This document shows positions 45,335-55,708 of a stretch of DNA of 64,000 bases, one piece after another. The notes under the pieces are model-generated. The model was not told the origin of the DNA. It made no database searches and saw only the letters and a program-made list of their open reading frames with translations. The translations under genes and the position numbers were made by a program. The stretch's first letter is position 1. Each line of letters starts with the position of its first letter. This stretch comes from Draconibacterium mangrovi (GTDB lineage Bacteria; Bacteroidota; Bacteroidia; Bacteroidales; Prolixibacteraceae): NCBI RefSeq assembly GCF_010586825.1, contig NZ_JAAAGB010000005.1, positions 186,001 through 250,000 on the forward strand. The letters are read 5' to 3'.

Positions 45335-48300
45335 TTAAAATTTTACGTTTACACCAACAAGGAAGGTTCTCGGACGTGGGTAATACCCAAGGTCGACACC
45401 TGCCGAACCGTTTTCAACTCCGTAACCAATTTCCGGGTCCATTCCGTTGTACTTGGTAAAAGTGAAAGCGTTTTGAACAGAACCGTAAACCCTGAACTGG
45501 CTCAGGTAATTGCTATTAATCAGTTTTGAGAAGTCGTAACCCATCGTGATGTTACTGATACGCAAAAAGTCGCCGTCTTTGATAAAAATATCAGAGAACA
45601 GGTAGTTAATGTTGGTTTCAGTTACACGAGGAATTGTAGTTGATGTTCCTTCTCCGTGCCAGCGATTCAGAATTTCGGTGGTATAATTGCTTTTGGCATT
45701 GGTGTGGTTGCGGTACGACTGAACCAGTTGGTTACCGACAACACCGTTGGCCGACAATGAGAAATCAAATTCTTTATAATCGAAGCCTAAATTAAATCCA
45801 AAAGTGTAATCCGGATTCGGATCACCGATCATTACTTTATCAGCGTCATTAATAGTACCGTCGCCATTCTGGTCGATATAACGCAGGTCGCCAGGTTGTG
45901 CAGATGGTTGAATAACTGCTCCGCTTGAACTGGTGTTCGAGCTTACTTCTTCAACATTCTGGAAAATACCATCGGTTTCCCATCCCCAGAAATATCCGAT
46001 AGGATAACCGGTTTCGGCGCGGTGGTAGAATTCGAGGGAGTTATCGTATAACATATTTGTTAAACCGTGCACGATTCCGTCGGAAGTTGGTACATCGGTC
46101 ACTTCGTTTTTGTTATAAGCAATGTTACCGCTTACGTAGTATCTGAAATCGCCGATGTTGCTGTTCCACGACAGTGCAAGTTCAACACCGGTGTTTTTTA
46201 CGTTACCTCCGTTAATGTATGGAGCATTGGCACCGGCAGTAGCCAAAATCGGTGCTTCAAGCAACCAGTCTTTTGTGCTTTTGTTGTACCAGTCGAAATT
46301 AATACCCAGTTTGCTGTCGATCATTCGGGCATCGAAACCAAGGTTGGTTTGTTCTGATGTTTCCCAGATTAAGCTTGGGTTAGCCAAACGACTTGGGTAA
46401 GCTCCCGGAGTATTTCCGGAGGCATCGAAATCGGCCGTACCAAAGTAATAGTTGGTATTTGATGTAGTAATAGGTGCCAAATATTGCCATGCACCAATGC
46501 TTTGGTTACCAACCTGTCCCCAGCTGGCTCGTAGTTTAAAGAAATCGAGCACATTACTGGTTGATTCCATAAAGTCTTCGTTCGACATTACCCATCCTAA
46601 CGATACCGACGGGAAGTTACCCCAGCGATTGCTTTCTTCGAATTTCGAAGAACCATCGCGACGGAATGTAGCGTTGAATAGGTATTTTTCCTGGTAGTTG
46701 TAACTTAAGCGGCCAAAATACGAAAGTAGCATTGATTCATCGAATGGCCCGCCGCCGTATCCTAATAAAGTAAGGTCGGTATTGGTAGTATTATCGATAT
46801 AAGCATGATCAAGATCTGAAATAATCAGGTCGGAGTTACTGGCATTTACCCACGAACCGCGGTTGCGGTAAGCAGAAGTACCAACCATTGCCGAGAATGA
46901 ATGATCGTTAATGCTGTAATCGTAAGTTAAAATGTTATCCCAGGTTAAGGCTAAACCTTTACTCATACTTTGGCTGGAGCCGTCGTGTAAGCGGAATGCG
47001 TAAACCGATAGTTCATAAGCAGGTCGGTAAGAACGACCTTCGCTAACGTAATAATCAAAACCTAATGTGGTTTTATATTTCAGATTTTTGAGTGGCTGAA
47101 ATTCAAAATAAATATCACCAAAAACTTTTTGGTTATTGTTTTTGCTTTGGTTATTCAACATCATTTCTGCGTACGGGTTGCTTTCTCCAATTGCCCATGG
47201 TTCCCACACTTCGCCATTATACATTACATTGGCACCTTCGGTATTGTTAAGGTAGTTGCCATCGTCGTCGTACATAGGCAGGAAAGGACTAACACCAAAT
47301 GCGCCGCGCAGTGTATTATTGTACTGGTTTCCAACACCGATTCCGTTGCTTTCAACATAACTCATGGTAAGATGCTGACCAACTTTCAGAAAACCTTCGT
47401 ACAATTTATGTTCTGAATTGATACGTAAATTGTAACGTTCGTAATCCGAAACATCAGGTCCGCCTACAATTCCTTCCTGTTCAGTGTACGACATTGAAAC
47501 AGAGTAGGTAGAATTATCATTTCCACCATTTATCCCCAGGTTGTAGTTTTGCGTAACTGCATTTTCGTAAAACATTTCATCCATCCAGTCGGTACCTTCA
47601 CCCATAGCAGCTATCTCGTCGGCAGTGAAATAGGGAACTTTACCCGAATTGATGGCTGTTTCGTTCATGATAACTGCATATTCTTTCGAATTCAGCAGAT
47701 CAACTTTACGAGCCGGATTTTGAATTCCATAATAAGCATCGAACGAAATTTGTGCTTTCCCTTTTGAACCCGATTTGGTAGTAATAAGTACAACACCGTT
47801 TGCTGCCTGCGAACCGTAAATGGCTGCCGAGGCGGCATCTTTTAATACGTCGATACTTTCGATGTCGGCGTTGTTCAAATACGAAATGTCTCCGGTTTGA
47901 ACACCGTCAACTACATAAAGCGGTCCTGAATTCCCGATGGTACCCAAACCACGAATGGTAACTTTTAAACCGGCACCCGGCTGGCCCGAGGTAGACGTAA
48001 TTTGTACCCCAGGAGTTTGTCCCTGTAATGCTTGTAAAGCACTGGTGGTATTTCTTTTCTGAAGATCTTCACCGTTTACCTGAACGGTGGCACCGGTCAA
48101 TAATTTCTTTTTCTGTACACCGTAACCCACCACTACAACTTCTTCCAAACCAACAACGTCGGGCTCTAAAGCAATGGTGAAATTGGTTTTTCCGACAACC
48201 GGAATTTGTTGAGCAACAAATCCTACAAAAGATACCAGCAGGACATCTTCTTCGTTAACTGTCAGATTAAAAGTTCCGTCGATTGAAGTAACCGTTCCGC

Positions 48301-48514
48301 TTGTAGTTCCCTGTACGAAAATTGAAACACCGGGAAGAGTTTCACCGGTTTCAGCTTCGGTAACTGTCCCTGAGATTTGTTTCTCATTGGATTGGGCCAG
48401 CGCTTGATTTGCAAATAAAATAGTCAAAACCAACAAGATAGTACTGAATAGCACTTTTGCTAATTTTGCTACGGAGTTTAACGAAAAACTCCAGCAACTG
48501 CATGTCTTGTTCAT
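45335..48514 (-). CDS. SusC/RagA TonB-dependent oligosaccharide transporter
   Basis: 1059 aa. The N-terminus has a longer-than-usual leader (a Cys/Ser-rich stretch about 1-16 before the hydrophobic core 20-40, cleavage near ALAQ). The carboxypeptidase-like regulatory domain (about 45-120) starts with ISGTVTEAETGETLPGV, followed by the TonB box-like region (EEVVVVGYG), the plug (about 125-245) with the SusC motif PLYVVDGVQ, and a 22-strand barrel ending in an aromatic-rich strand (FLVGVNVKF). It imports glycan fragments across the outer membrane using TonB energy. It is the first gene of the xyloglucan locus; candidate promoter at 48602-48639. Confidence 0.96.
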   Translation of the reverse strand: MNKTCSCWSFSLNSVAKLAKVLFSTILLVLTILFANQALAQSNEKQISGTVTEAETGETLPGVSIFVQGTTSGTVTSIDGTFNLTVNEEDVLLVSFVGFVAQQIPVVGKTNFTIALEPDVVGLEEVVVVGYGVQKKKLLTGATVQVNGEDLQKRNTTSALQALQGQTPGVQITSTSGQPGAGLKVTIRGLGTIGNSGPLYVVDGVQTGDISYLNNADIESIDVLKDAASAAIYGSQAANGVVLITTKSGSKGKAQISFDAYYGIQNPARKVDLLNSKEYAVIMNETAINSGKVPYFTADEIAAMGEGTDWMDEMFYENAVTQNYNLGINGGNDNSTYSVSMSYTEQEGIVGGPDVSDYERYNLRINSEHKLYEGFLKVGQHLTMSYVESNGIGVGNQYNNTLRGAFGVSPFLPMYDDDGNYLNNTEGANVMYNGEVWEPWAIGESNPYAEMMLNNQSKNNNQKVFGDIYFEFQPLKNLKYKTTLGFDYYVSEGRSYRPAYELSVYAFRLHDGSSQSMSKGLALTWDNILTYDYSINDHSFSAMVGTSAYRNRGSWVNASNSDLIISDLDHAYIDNTTNTDLTLLGYGGGPFDESMLLSYFGRLSYNYQEKYLFNATFRRDGSSKFEESNRWGNFPSVSLGWVMSNEDFMESTSNVLDFFKLRASWGQVGNQSIGAWQYLAPITTSNTNYYFGTADFDASGNTPGAYPSRLANPSLIWETSEQTNLGFDARMIDSKLGINFDWYNKSTKDWLLEAPILATAGANAPYINGGNVKNTGVELALSWNSNIGDFRYYVSGNIAYNKNEVTDVPTSDGIVHGLTNMLYDNSLEFYHRAETGYPIGYFWGWETDGIFQNVEEVSSNTSSSGAVIQPSAQPGDLRYIDQNGDGTINDADKVMIGDPNPDYTFGFNLGFDYKEFDFSLSANGVVGNQLVQSYRNHTNAKSNYTTEILNRWHGEGTSTTIPRVTETNINYLFSDIFIKDGDFLRISNITMGYDFSKLINSNYLSQFRVYGSVQNAFTFTKYNGMDPEIGYGVENGSAGVDLGYYPRPRTFLVGVNVKF

Positions 48515-49348
48515 ACGAATAGATTTAATTTATTAAAGTTTATTGTTTGCGATCAGCTTTTCTGATTTTCATCTTCCTGCCGATTAAAATTTAGTATGGC
48601 GTAAAAGTAGAATGGAAGAGAAGGTAAAGCCTGCAAAAATGTTTTGGTTGTGTGTTCAATTTATACATAGCTACTGTGCAGAATGTTAAAAATAGGTGAT
48701 TGTTTTGTAAATTGGGTATTTTGGAAATAGCTGTTAATGGGCTGGTATGTGTGTTGTTAGGGCTTGTTGGTTTGTGTCGTTATTTGAAGAGTTTTTAATG
48801 TATTGGGGAAGTAAGTATCCGGCTTATTTACTTGCCTGATGGTTGAATAATGAGGTAGAATCTGAATTCGTGTAATTTGGTTGTGAAACCCGAATTTAGT
48901 ATTTTGACAAACCTGAGTATTAGAAATGGTTCGATAACAAACGACAAGTGGCAATACTAAAATTAACGAAGAGTTTTTAGTCTCTGACAAATATTTGACA
49001 ATCCTCATTATTGTACTTCTGATTTTGATCCGGATATGAATATTGGCAAAAGATATAATTGCTTTAAGAACTCCTTTTATCCAAACCAACATAAAGCTCC
49101 CAAAGAAGGAGGTTTATGCTAAACCTGTTTAATATGTATTGTACCCTAGAGTGTAATAAGTTGTTTTATAGGAGAAATGCAGATGATCAAAAAAAAATCT
49201 GTTTTTTTCCATTGTGTCATTTAAACGTATTGAGATATTTGTAGTCTAAGCCGCATCCTGATTTTGTAATCACAGTTAAATTGATGTTTTCATACTCAGG
49301 AGGCTTTAATGCGAAATTTCGATTAATTAAATTTATAAAAACTAAAAA
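48515..49348. other. Divergent intergenic region between susC and the amidohydrolase gene, 834 bp
   Basis: The longest gene-free stretch in the window. A 111-codon minus-strand frame at 48757-49092 was not accepted: no signal, no domain, and a skewed composition. The susC side carries a weak promoter match. The amidohydrolase side (49250-49348) has no consensus box that I can defend. No repeat or RNA gene was recognised. Confidence 0.5.
48602..48639 (-). promoter_or_regulatory. Candidate susC promoter
   Basis: On the minus strand TTTTTG (48634-48639) and TACTTTTA (48602-48609) resemble the -33 and -7 elements of Bacteroidetes promoters, but the 24-bp spacing is longer than the usual 19-21 and the last -7 base differs. 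It is about 88 nt upstream of the start codon. Confidence 0.35.
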
Positions 49349-50350
49349 ATGAAAAACCTGATCTTGTTGACTATTTTTCTATTTGGAGTGTCTGCTTTTT
49401 CTTTCGGTCAAAATGCTGATAAAGTAACCCGCCAACCTGTTATCGATATGCATGTTCATGTTTCAAAGGTGAGGCCTGGTTCAGGTCCTTTGTGCCCCTG
49501 GTTTTTAAGCGATATGCCCGGCGCCGATCCGCAAGAAGAATTTGGCTTCGGACAAGTTATGAATTCTGATTGCCTGGATCCGCTTCCCGCAGCAGCCACC
49601 GACGAAGAGATGAAGAATGAGATTACCGGTCGGATAAAAGAAATGAACATGACCATGGTTTGTTTTGGCGATCCCGGAGTTATACGTAGCTGGATGGCCG
49701 AAGTACCTGAAGGCAGAATCATTCCCGGAATAAGCCCGGGACAATTGACCGTTGAGCAATTCCGCGATTCACTGGAAAGTGGTTTTTATAAATATATGTC
49801 TGAGGTTGCACCTCAGTATCAGGGAATGTCGCCAAGCGATATGTCGCTCGACCCTTATTTTGCCGTTGCTGAAGAACTGGGTATTCCTGCCGGAATTCAT
49901 ATGGGAACCGGAGGCAATGGAATGACAAACATTAATAACCCTAAATATCGTGCATCTCTTGGAGATCCTTTCCTTTTGGAAGACCTGCTGGCACGTCATC
50001 CTAAACTGAAGGTTTGTGTTCAGCACGCCGGTTACCCCATGATCGACAACATGCTTGCTTTGATGGGAGCCAATGCGTATGTATATGTTGATATTTCGGG
50101 AATGATATGGAGTTACCCGCTCGACGATGTAAAGGAATATATCAGAAGGCTGGTACAGGCCGGATTTGGTAAACGTATTATGTACGGAACCGATTTTATG
50201 ACCTGGCCACGCATGATAGAAACGTCGATGGGAGTGATTGAACACGCACAATTTTTATCAGATGACCAGAAAAGAGATATTCTCTTTAACAATGCAGCCC
50301 GCTTTTTCAGAATGGATAACAGCGATTTCGATTGGCCTGAAAAATTATAA
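49349..50350 (+). CDS. Secreted amidohydrolase-2 family metal-dependent hydrolase
   Basis: 333 aa with a Sec signal peptide (about 1-21). The TIM-barrel amidohydrolase-2 fold is shown by metal ligands H35 and H37 in DMHVHV, H184 in GIHMGTG, H226 in VQHAGYP and D282 in MYGTDFM. Relatives act on cyclic or aromatic acids (ACMSD, resorcylate decarboxylase) or on lactones, mostly in the cytoplasm, so an exported member is unusual. It leads a plus-strand unit with two CE1 esterases (98 nt downstream, with a hairpin in between). A role on an acid released by the esterases, or on a lactone bond, is inference. Confidence 0.82.
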   Translation: MKNLILLTIFLFGVSAFSFGQNADKVTRQPVIDMHVHVSKVRPGSGPLCPWFLSDMPGADPQEEFGFGQVMNSDCLDPLPAAATDEEMKNEITGRIKEMNMTMVCFGDPGVIRSWMAEVPEGRIIPGISPGQLTVEQFRDSLESGFYKYMSEVAPQYQGMSPSDMSLDPYFAVAEELGIPAGIHMGTGGNGMTNINNPKYRASLGDPFLLEDLLARHPKLKVCVQHAGYPMIDNMLALMGANAYVYVDISGMIWSYPLDDVKEYIRRLVQAGFGKRIMYGTDFMTWPRMIETSMGVIEHAQFLSDDQKRDILFNNAARFFRMDNSDFDWPEKL

Positions 50351-50393
50351 ATCCGACCGCGTTTATAAACGCCATGGTCAGGTTAGTTAGATA

Positions 50394-50419
50394 GAAGATC
50401 CGGTTTTGGCCGGATCTTC
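50394..50419 (+). other. Perfect intercistronic hairpin
   Basis: 10-bp perfect stem GAAGATCCGG (50394-50403) with 50410-50419, 6-nt loop; no T-run follows. It sits between the amidohydrolase and the first CE1 gene, so it is more likely an mRNA processing or stability element than a full terminator. Confidence 0.6.
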
Positions 50420-50448
50420 CAAAGATATTAAACCAATAAACTAAAAAA

Positions 50449-51585
50449 ATGAAGAAAAAACTTTTCCTTGCACTATTTTGCTTTTTTGTAGTTCTGGGAT
50501 CCAATGCCCAGGAATTGGCAAATTTTATGGGACGCACGCCAGTACTTTCTCCTGAGTTTGGAGAAAAGACTGTTACTTTCCGAATAGCAGCGCCCGATGC
50601 CAAGTTAGTACGCCTCTATGGCTCGTGGATGGAAGCCCGAAATTCATCTGTTAACATGATGAAAGATACCGCCGGTGTTTGGTCGGTAAGTGTTCCAACT
50701 CCATCGTCCGAACTGTATACCTACAACTTTATAGTTGACGGTTTGGTGGTTAACGATTCCCGCAACGTGTTTATGCAGCGCGATGGAACCCGTTACTTAA
50801 GTGTGTTGCTTGTTCCGGGCGAACACACTGAGAACTACTTTGAGGCCAATGAACACGGAAATCTTTCAAAAGTTTGGTACGATTCGCCAACAATTGGCAC
50901 AAAGCGCCGAATGTTTGTTTATACGCCATACGGTTACGAAACAAGTGGCGAAGATTATCCGGTGTTATACTTGCTGCACGGTGGTGGTGGCGACGAAGAC
51001 GCGTGGAGTACTATGGGACGTGCCCGTCAGATTTTGGATAACCTGATTGATAAAGGGCTGGCAAAACCAATGATTTGTGTAATGCCAAACGGAAACCCCG
51101 GGCAGCAGGCTGCAAAAACTCAGCTACTCGAAGAAAAGCCATTCGACAGGAGAGATCCCGAGAATGCCGACCTGTATGTTAAAAGTATTGTAACCGATAT
51201 CATTCCTTATATCGAGAGTCATTACCGGGTTATTGGAAAACCTGAAGCCCGCGCAGTTTCCGGACTGTCGATGGGAGGTGGACATACGCTTGCGGTTACT
51301 CGTTTATTTCCGGGTACATTCGATTACATCTGCCCGCTGAGTATTGGTGTGCGGGGAGATGCAGCTGATATCGACAAACAATTCCAGGCAGTAAAACAAG
51401 GTGGCTATAAATTATACTGGTTTGCATGTGGCGAAAGCGATTTCCTTTGGGAAATGGCTAAAGAAATGGATGCTGCCTTAACCCGAAACGGGCTGGAACA
51501 TACTTTTTATGTTACCGATGGTGGCCATACATGGGCAAACTGGAGAAAGTACCTGAATACCTTTGCTCCACTTTTATTCAGATAA
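50449..51585 (+). CDS. CE1-type esterase with N-terminal E-set (CBM48-like) domain, copy 1
   Basis: 378 aa with a Sec signal peptide (about 1-20). An Ig-like E-set/CBM48-like domain (about 25-122) precedes an alpha/beta-hydrolase esterase domain of the Esterase D/CE1 group (about 140-378). The catalytic triad is readable: S274 in GLSMGG, D331 in GESDF and H360 in GGHTW. LLHGGGGDEDAW (175-186) forms the oxyanion loop. Relatives include feruloyl and acetyl-xylan esterases. A close paralogue follows 34 nt downstream. It would free hydroxycinnamoyl or acetyl esters from plant polysaccharides; which one is not decidable here. Confidence 0.9.
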   Translation: MKKKLFLALFCFFVVLGSNAQELANFMGRTPVLSPEFGEKTVTFRIAAPDAKLVRLYGSWMEARNSSVNMMKDTAGVWSVSVPTPSSELYTYNFIVDGLVVNDSRNVFMQRDGTRYLSVLLVPGEHTENYFEANEHGNLSKVWYDSPTIGTKRRMFVYTPYGYETSGEDYPVLYLLHGGGGDEDAWSTMGRARQILDNLIDKGLAKPMICVMPNGNPGQQAAKTQLLEEKPFDRRDPENADLYVKSIVTDIIPYIESHYRVIGKPEARAVSGLSMGGGHTLAVTRLFPGTFDYICPLSIGVRGDAADIDKQFQAVKQGGYKLYWFACGESDFLWEMAKEMDAALTRNGLEHTFYVTDGGHTWANWRKYLNTFAPLLFR

Positions 51586-51595
51586 ATAATATTAA

Positions 51596-52828
<1,233 letters not shown>

Positions 52829-52852
52829 AATACTAACCAAAACCATAAAATT

Positions 52853-54532
52853 ATGAAGACTAACAGAAGAAACTTTTTTCAAACCATGGGAGCGGGAGCT
52901 GCCGGATTTGGCCTGGTTTCAGCACTTCCGCTTGCTTCATGTGCAGTCCCGGCTGAATCGGAAGCTGCTGACGATGACGAGCAAATACTTTTTATTGGCG
53001 ACGATATTGCCATTGCCAATACCGCTTACGGAAAAGTAAAAGGTTTTATACTTCGCGGAATAACACAGTTTCGCGGTATTCCTTACGGCGCTGATACCGG
53101 TGGCAAAAACCGTTTTATGCCTCCGCAAAAACCGGAACCATGGGATGACATTAAACCTGCAGTGTGGTGGGGAAATACAGCGCCGCAGTTAATGGACGGC
53201 CGTTATGGCAACGCTTATTCTTCGTTTGTTGACCACTGGAATTACGATGATGTAAGCGAAGATTGTTTGAAACTAAATGTGTGGACACCGGCTCTTGATG
53301 CCAACAAACGCCCTGTTATTGTGTGGTTGCATGGTGGCGGTTATACCAACGGAAATGGTATTGAGCAGGATGGATACATGGGCGAAAACCTTAGCCGAAA
53401 AGGCGATATTGTTTTTGTTTCGATCAACCACCGCCTGGGACCGATCGGTTTTTCTGACCTCTCGGGAGTAGGTGGCGAAAAATACAAAGACTCAGGAAAC
53501 GTTGGTGCACTCGATATGGTAGCCGCACTGGAATGGGTGAACCAGAATATCGCCAATTTTGGTGGCGACCCGGTCAATGTTACCATTATGGGCCAGTCGG
53601 GAGGAGGAGCAAAAGTATGTACCGTTGCCGCCATGCCTGCAGCAAAAGGATTGGTGCATAAAGCTGTTCCGCTGAGTGGTTCAACTACCGAGGGCATGAA
53701 TCAGGGTTATGCACAAAAACTTGGAGAATACGTATTAAAAGAAGCCGGTTTACAAGCTTCGGAAATTGATAAACTACAGGAAATTCCCTGGAAGGAATAT
53801 ATTCTTATTGCCAACAGAGCCAGTCAGAAAATGCGGGAAGAGGAAGGTGGAAGCGGATTGATGCGTATAGGATTTGCCCCGGTGGCTGACGGAGTAAACA
53901 TTCCAAAAGGAACATTTTATTCCGAAGCTAATGGTGTTTCTTCCGATGTACCAATGCTGATCTGTACAACTTTCCACGAGTGGGGAATGGCACGGACAAT
54001 GCCCGAAATGGAAAAAATAACAGCTGATGAAGCTAAAGAAATGTTGAAGGACCGTGCAGGTTTCAGAGGGGGCTTGGGCGACAAAGCACCGGAAGTGTAC
54101 GATGCATATGCAAAAGTATTTCCAGATGCCAAACCAATTGAAATTATGACGCTGGTAGCCAGTAACCGGAAGGGTGCGGTAGAAACAGCAACAGCTAAAA
54201 GTAATCAGCAAGCCCCGGTTTACATGGCCTGGTTTGGATGGGAACCACCGTTGTTTAACAACCGCATGCGGGCCTTCCACTGTCTCGATATTTGTTTCTG
54301 GTTCTACAACACCGACCTGATGTTAACGCACACAGGCGGTGGCGCACGACCAAGAAAATTGTCAGAAAAAATGTCGGATGCCTTGCTTGCATTTATGAAA
54401 ACCGGCGACCCGAATTGTAATACGTTGCCGGAGTGGCCAACATTCACTGTTGAAAACGGGGAGCTTATGATCCTTGATGATGTATGTGAAGCGAAAAACG
54501 ATCCGGATCGCGAAGCAAGAGAATTATTGTAA
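52853..54532 (+). CDS. Tat-exported type-B carboxylesterase lipoprotein
   Basis: 559 aa. The N-terminus has a twin-arginine motif (NRRNFFQ, R5-R6) and a hydrophobic stretch ending in the lipobox LASC (C30), so it should be folded in the cytoplasm and exported by Tat. Family motifs: FRGIPYGA (73-80), SEDCLKLNVWTP (135-146), the GGG oxyanion hole (161-163) and nucleophile S249 in GQSGGGA. The probable catalytic His is in FHCLDICFW (about 475). It is a larger, distinct relative of the carboxylesterase at 3577. Operon partners are two CE1 esterases, making an ester-bond-cleaving cluster. Tat use by one member only hints at a cofactor or folding need. Confidence 0.88.
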   Translation: MKTNRRNFFQTMGAGAAGFGLVSALPLASCAVPAESEAADDDEQILFIGDDIAIANTAYGKVKGFILRGITQFRGIPYGADTGGKNRFMPPQKPEPWDDIKPAVWWGNTAPQLMDGRYGNAYSSFVDHWNYDDVSEDCLKLNVWTPALDANKRPVIVWLHGGGYTNGNGIEQDGYMGENLSRKGDIVFVSINHRLGPIGFSDLSGVGGEKYKDSGNVGALDMVAALEWVNQNIANFGGDPVNVTIMGQSGGGAKVCTVAAMPAAKGLVHKAVPLSGSTTEGMNQGYAQKLGEYVLKEAGLQASEIDKLQEIPWKEYILIANRASQKMREEEGGSGLMRIGFAPVADGVNIPKGTFYSEANGVSSDVPMLICTTFHEWGMARTMPEMEKITADEAKEMLKDRAGFRGGLGDKAPEVYDAYAKVFPDAKPIEIMTLVASNRKGAVETATAKSNQQAPVYMAWFGWEPPLFNNRMRAFHCLDICFWFYNTDLMLTHTGGGARPRKLSEKMSDALLAFMKTGDPNCNTLPEWPTFTVENGELMILDDVCEAKNDPDREARELL

Positions 54533-54572
54533 ACGAATATTGAGTTTAACCAATTATTTTATTTCTGTTAAT

Positions 54573-54600
54573 GCAGGGGGAATTTTTCTCCCTGTATTTT
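54573..54600 (+). terminator. Stem-loop terminator/attenuator before the MBL gene
   Basis: 9-bp stem (54573-54581 with 54587-54595, two G-T pairs), 5-nt loop, followed by ATTTTAATT. It lies 40 nt after the carboxylesterase stop and ends 18 nt before the MBL start, so read-through may be needed for MBL expression. Confidence 0.6.
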
Positions 54601-54618
54601 AATTATAAACAACTTACA

Positions 54619-55554
54619 ATGAGCAGACTTGTACTCTTGATTTTTATTTTGTTGAGTTCTTCTGTATTTGCACAATCGATTCAAAAAGGGCCTTACACGG
54701 TTACGGAAATAGCAAAAAGCGTTTACCACTTTGAAGATGGTAACGACAGTAATCCTCCCGGACTTGTTTTGAATGACGATGGACAAATGAAGAGCATGAA
54801 CAATTGCTCTGATATGTATTTAATTGTTGGGACCGAAAAAGCACTGCTGATTGATCTTTCCAATACTGTGAAATGGGACAGTACTGCCACCGAATCGCTA
54901 CGGTTGCTGGTATATGAGCGAGTTGGTGACAAAAAGTTTTATATCACAATTACGCATAACCATGGTGATCATTTAGGAATGCTACCGGCTTTTGTTGATG
55001 ATGAGAATGCCAGTTTCTGGATACCAAAAGAAGAATTTAAAGGAAAGGACATTTTCCCTGTAGGCAGAACTACTTTTTTCCCTGAAAATGCATCTATTGA
55101 TCTGGGAGGAGGATTTGTGATTAACACAACTGAAGTACCGGGACACACAGCCCATTCAACGCTATTTTTTCTGAAAGATAAAGACCTTGTTTTTTCGGGA
55201 GATGCAAATGGATCCGGAACCGGAGTTTGGCTTTTCAACGAAGAAAGTTTTTATACTTATAAAGCTGCGATTAATAAACTGATTGCTTACATCGAAAATC
55301 CGGCTAATCATATCGATCTGGAAAAATTACGCATTCACGGAGGACATGCCTGGCAAAGTGCAGAACTGGGCCAACTCACTTCTCAGTATATTTACGATAT
55401 GCAAACGCTAATGCAGGAAATGGCAAAAGGACAGGTGAAAACAGAACCCATGTCTTCTTCATTCCTCAAATTTCTGGATACTAATTTTAAGTACGGAACA
55501 GCTACAATTACATGGAATAAGGAGGCAGCCGAACGATATTCAAATTCAGATTAG
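54619..55554 (+). CDS. Secreted MBL-fold metallo-hydrolase
   Basis: 311 aa from the ATG at 54619; the frame extends 48 nt upstream through the stem-loop, but only the 54619 start gives a clean signal peptide (about 1-19). Zinc-binding motifs of the metallo-beta-lactamase fold are complete: H113-N-H115-G-D117-H118, H176 in PGHT, D195 in FSGD and H240 or H243 in IHGGHAW. The family includes lactonases, glyoxalase II and sulfatases. It lies at the end of the esterase cluster. A lactone or thioester substrate is possible; none can be read from sequence. Confidence 0.82.
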   Translation: MSRLVLLIFILLSSSVFAQSIQKGPYTVTEIAKSVYHFEDGNDSNPPGLVLNDDGQMKSMNNCSDMYLIVGTEKALLIDLSNTVKWDSTATESLRLLVYERVGDKKFYITITHNHGDHLGMLPAFVDDENASFWIPKEEFKGKDIFPVGRTTFFPENASIDLGGGFVINTTEVPGHTAHSTLFFLKDKDLVFSGDANGSGTGVWLFNEESFYTYKAAINKLIAYIENPANHIDLEKLRIHGGHAWQSAELGQLTSQYIYDMQTLMQEMAKGQVKTEPMSSSFLKFLDTNFKYGTATITWNKEAAERYSNSD

Positions 55555-55633
55555 GAATAGGTGGATCAATATTGCTACTTATCATTTAAAGAATATTCTC
55601 AAAATATCTTCTCTAACATATAAATTAAAGGCT

Positions 55634-55703
55634 TGGAAAATTTGGATATAAAAATATTTTCCACTTGCTTTACTGGAAAATATATTCATTAGAATATTTT
55701 CCT
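55634..55703. promoter_or_regulatory. Two tandem 30-bp palindromes, probable TetR operator
   Basis: TGGAAAAT starts at 55634 and 55674, and its reverse complement ATTTTCC(A) ends at 55663 and 55702. Half-sites recur every 20 bp in alternating orientation, giving two 30-bp palindromes 40 bp apart. The inner pair ATATTTTCCA (55654-55663) and TGGAAAATAT (55674-55683) is a perfect 10-bp inverted repeat; the final half-site lacks its last A. The array ends 6 nt before the TetR start codon, so autoregulation is likely (inference). Confidence 0.75.
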
Positions 55704-55708
55704 GCTCA

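Noticed and set aside
48757-49092. 111-codon minus-strand frame between susC and the amidohydrolase
   Set aside because: No recognisable motif and no supporting start context; more likely chance in a long gene-free stretch.
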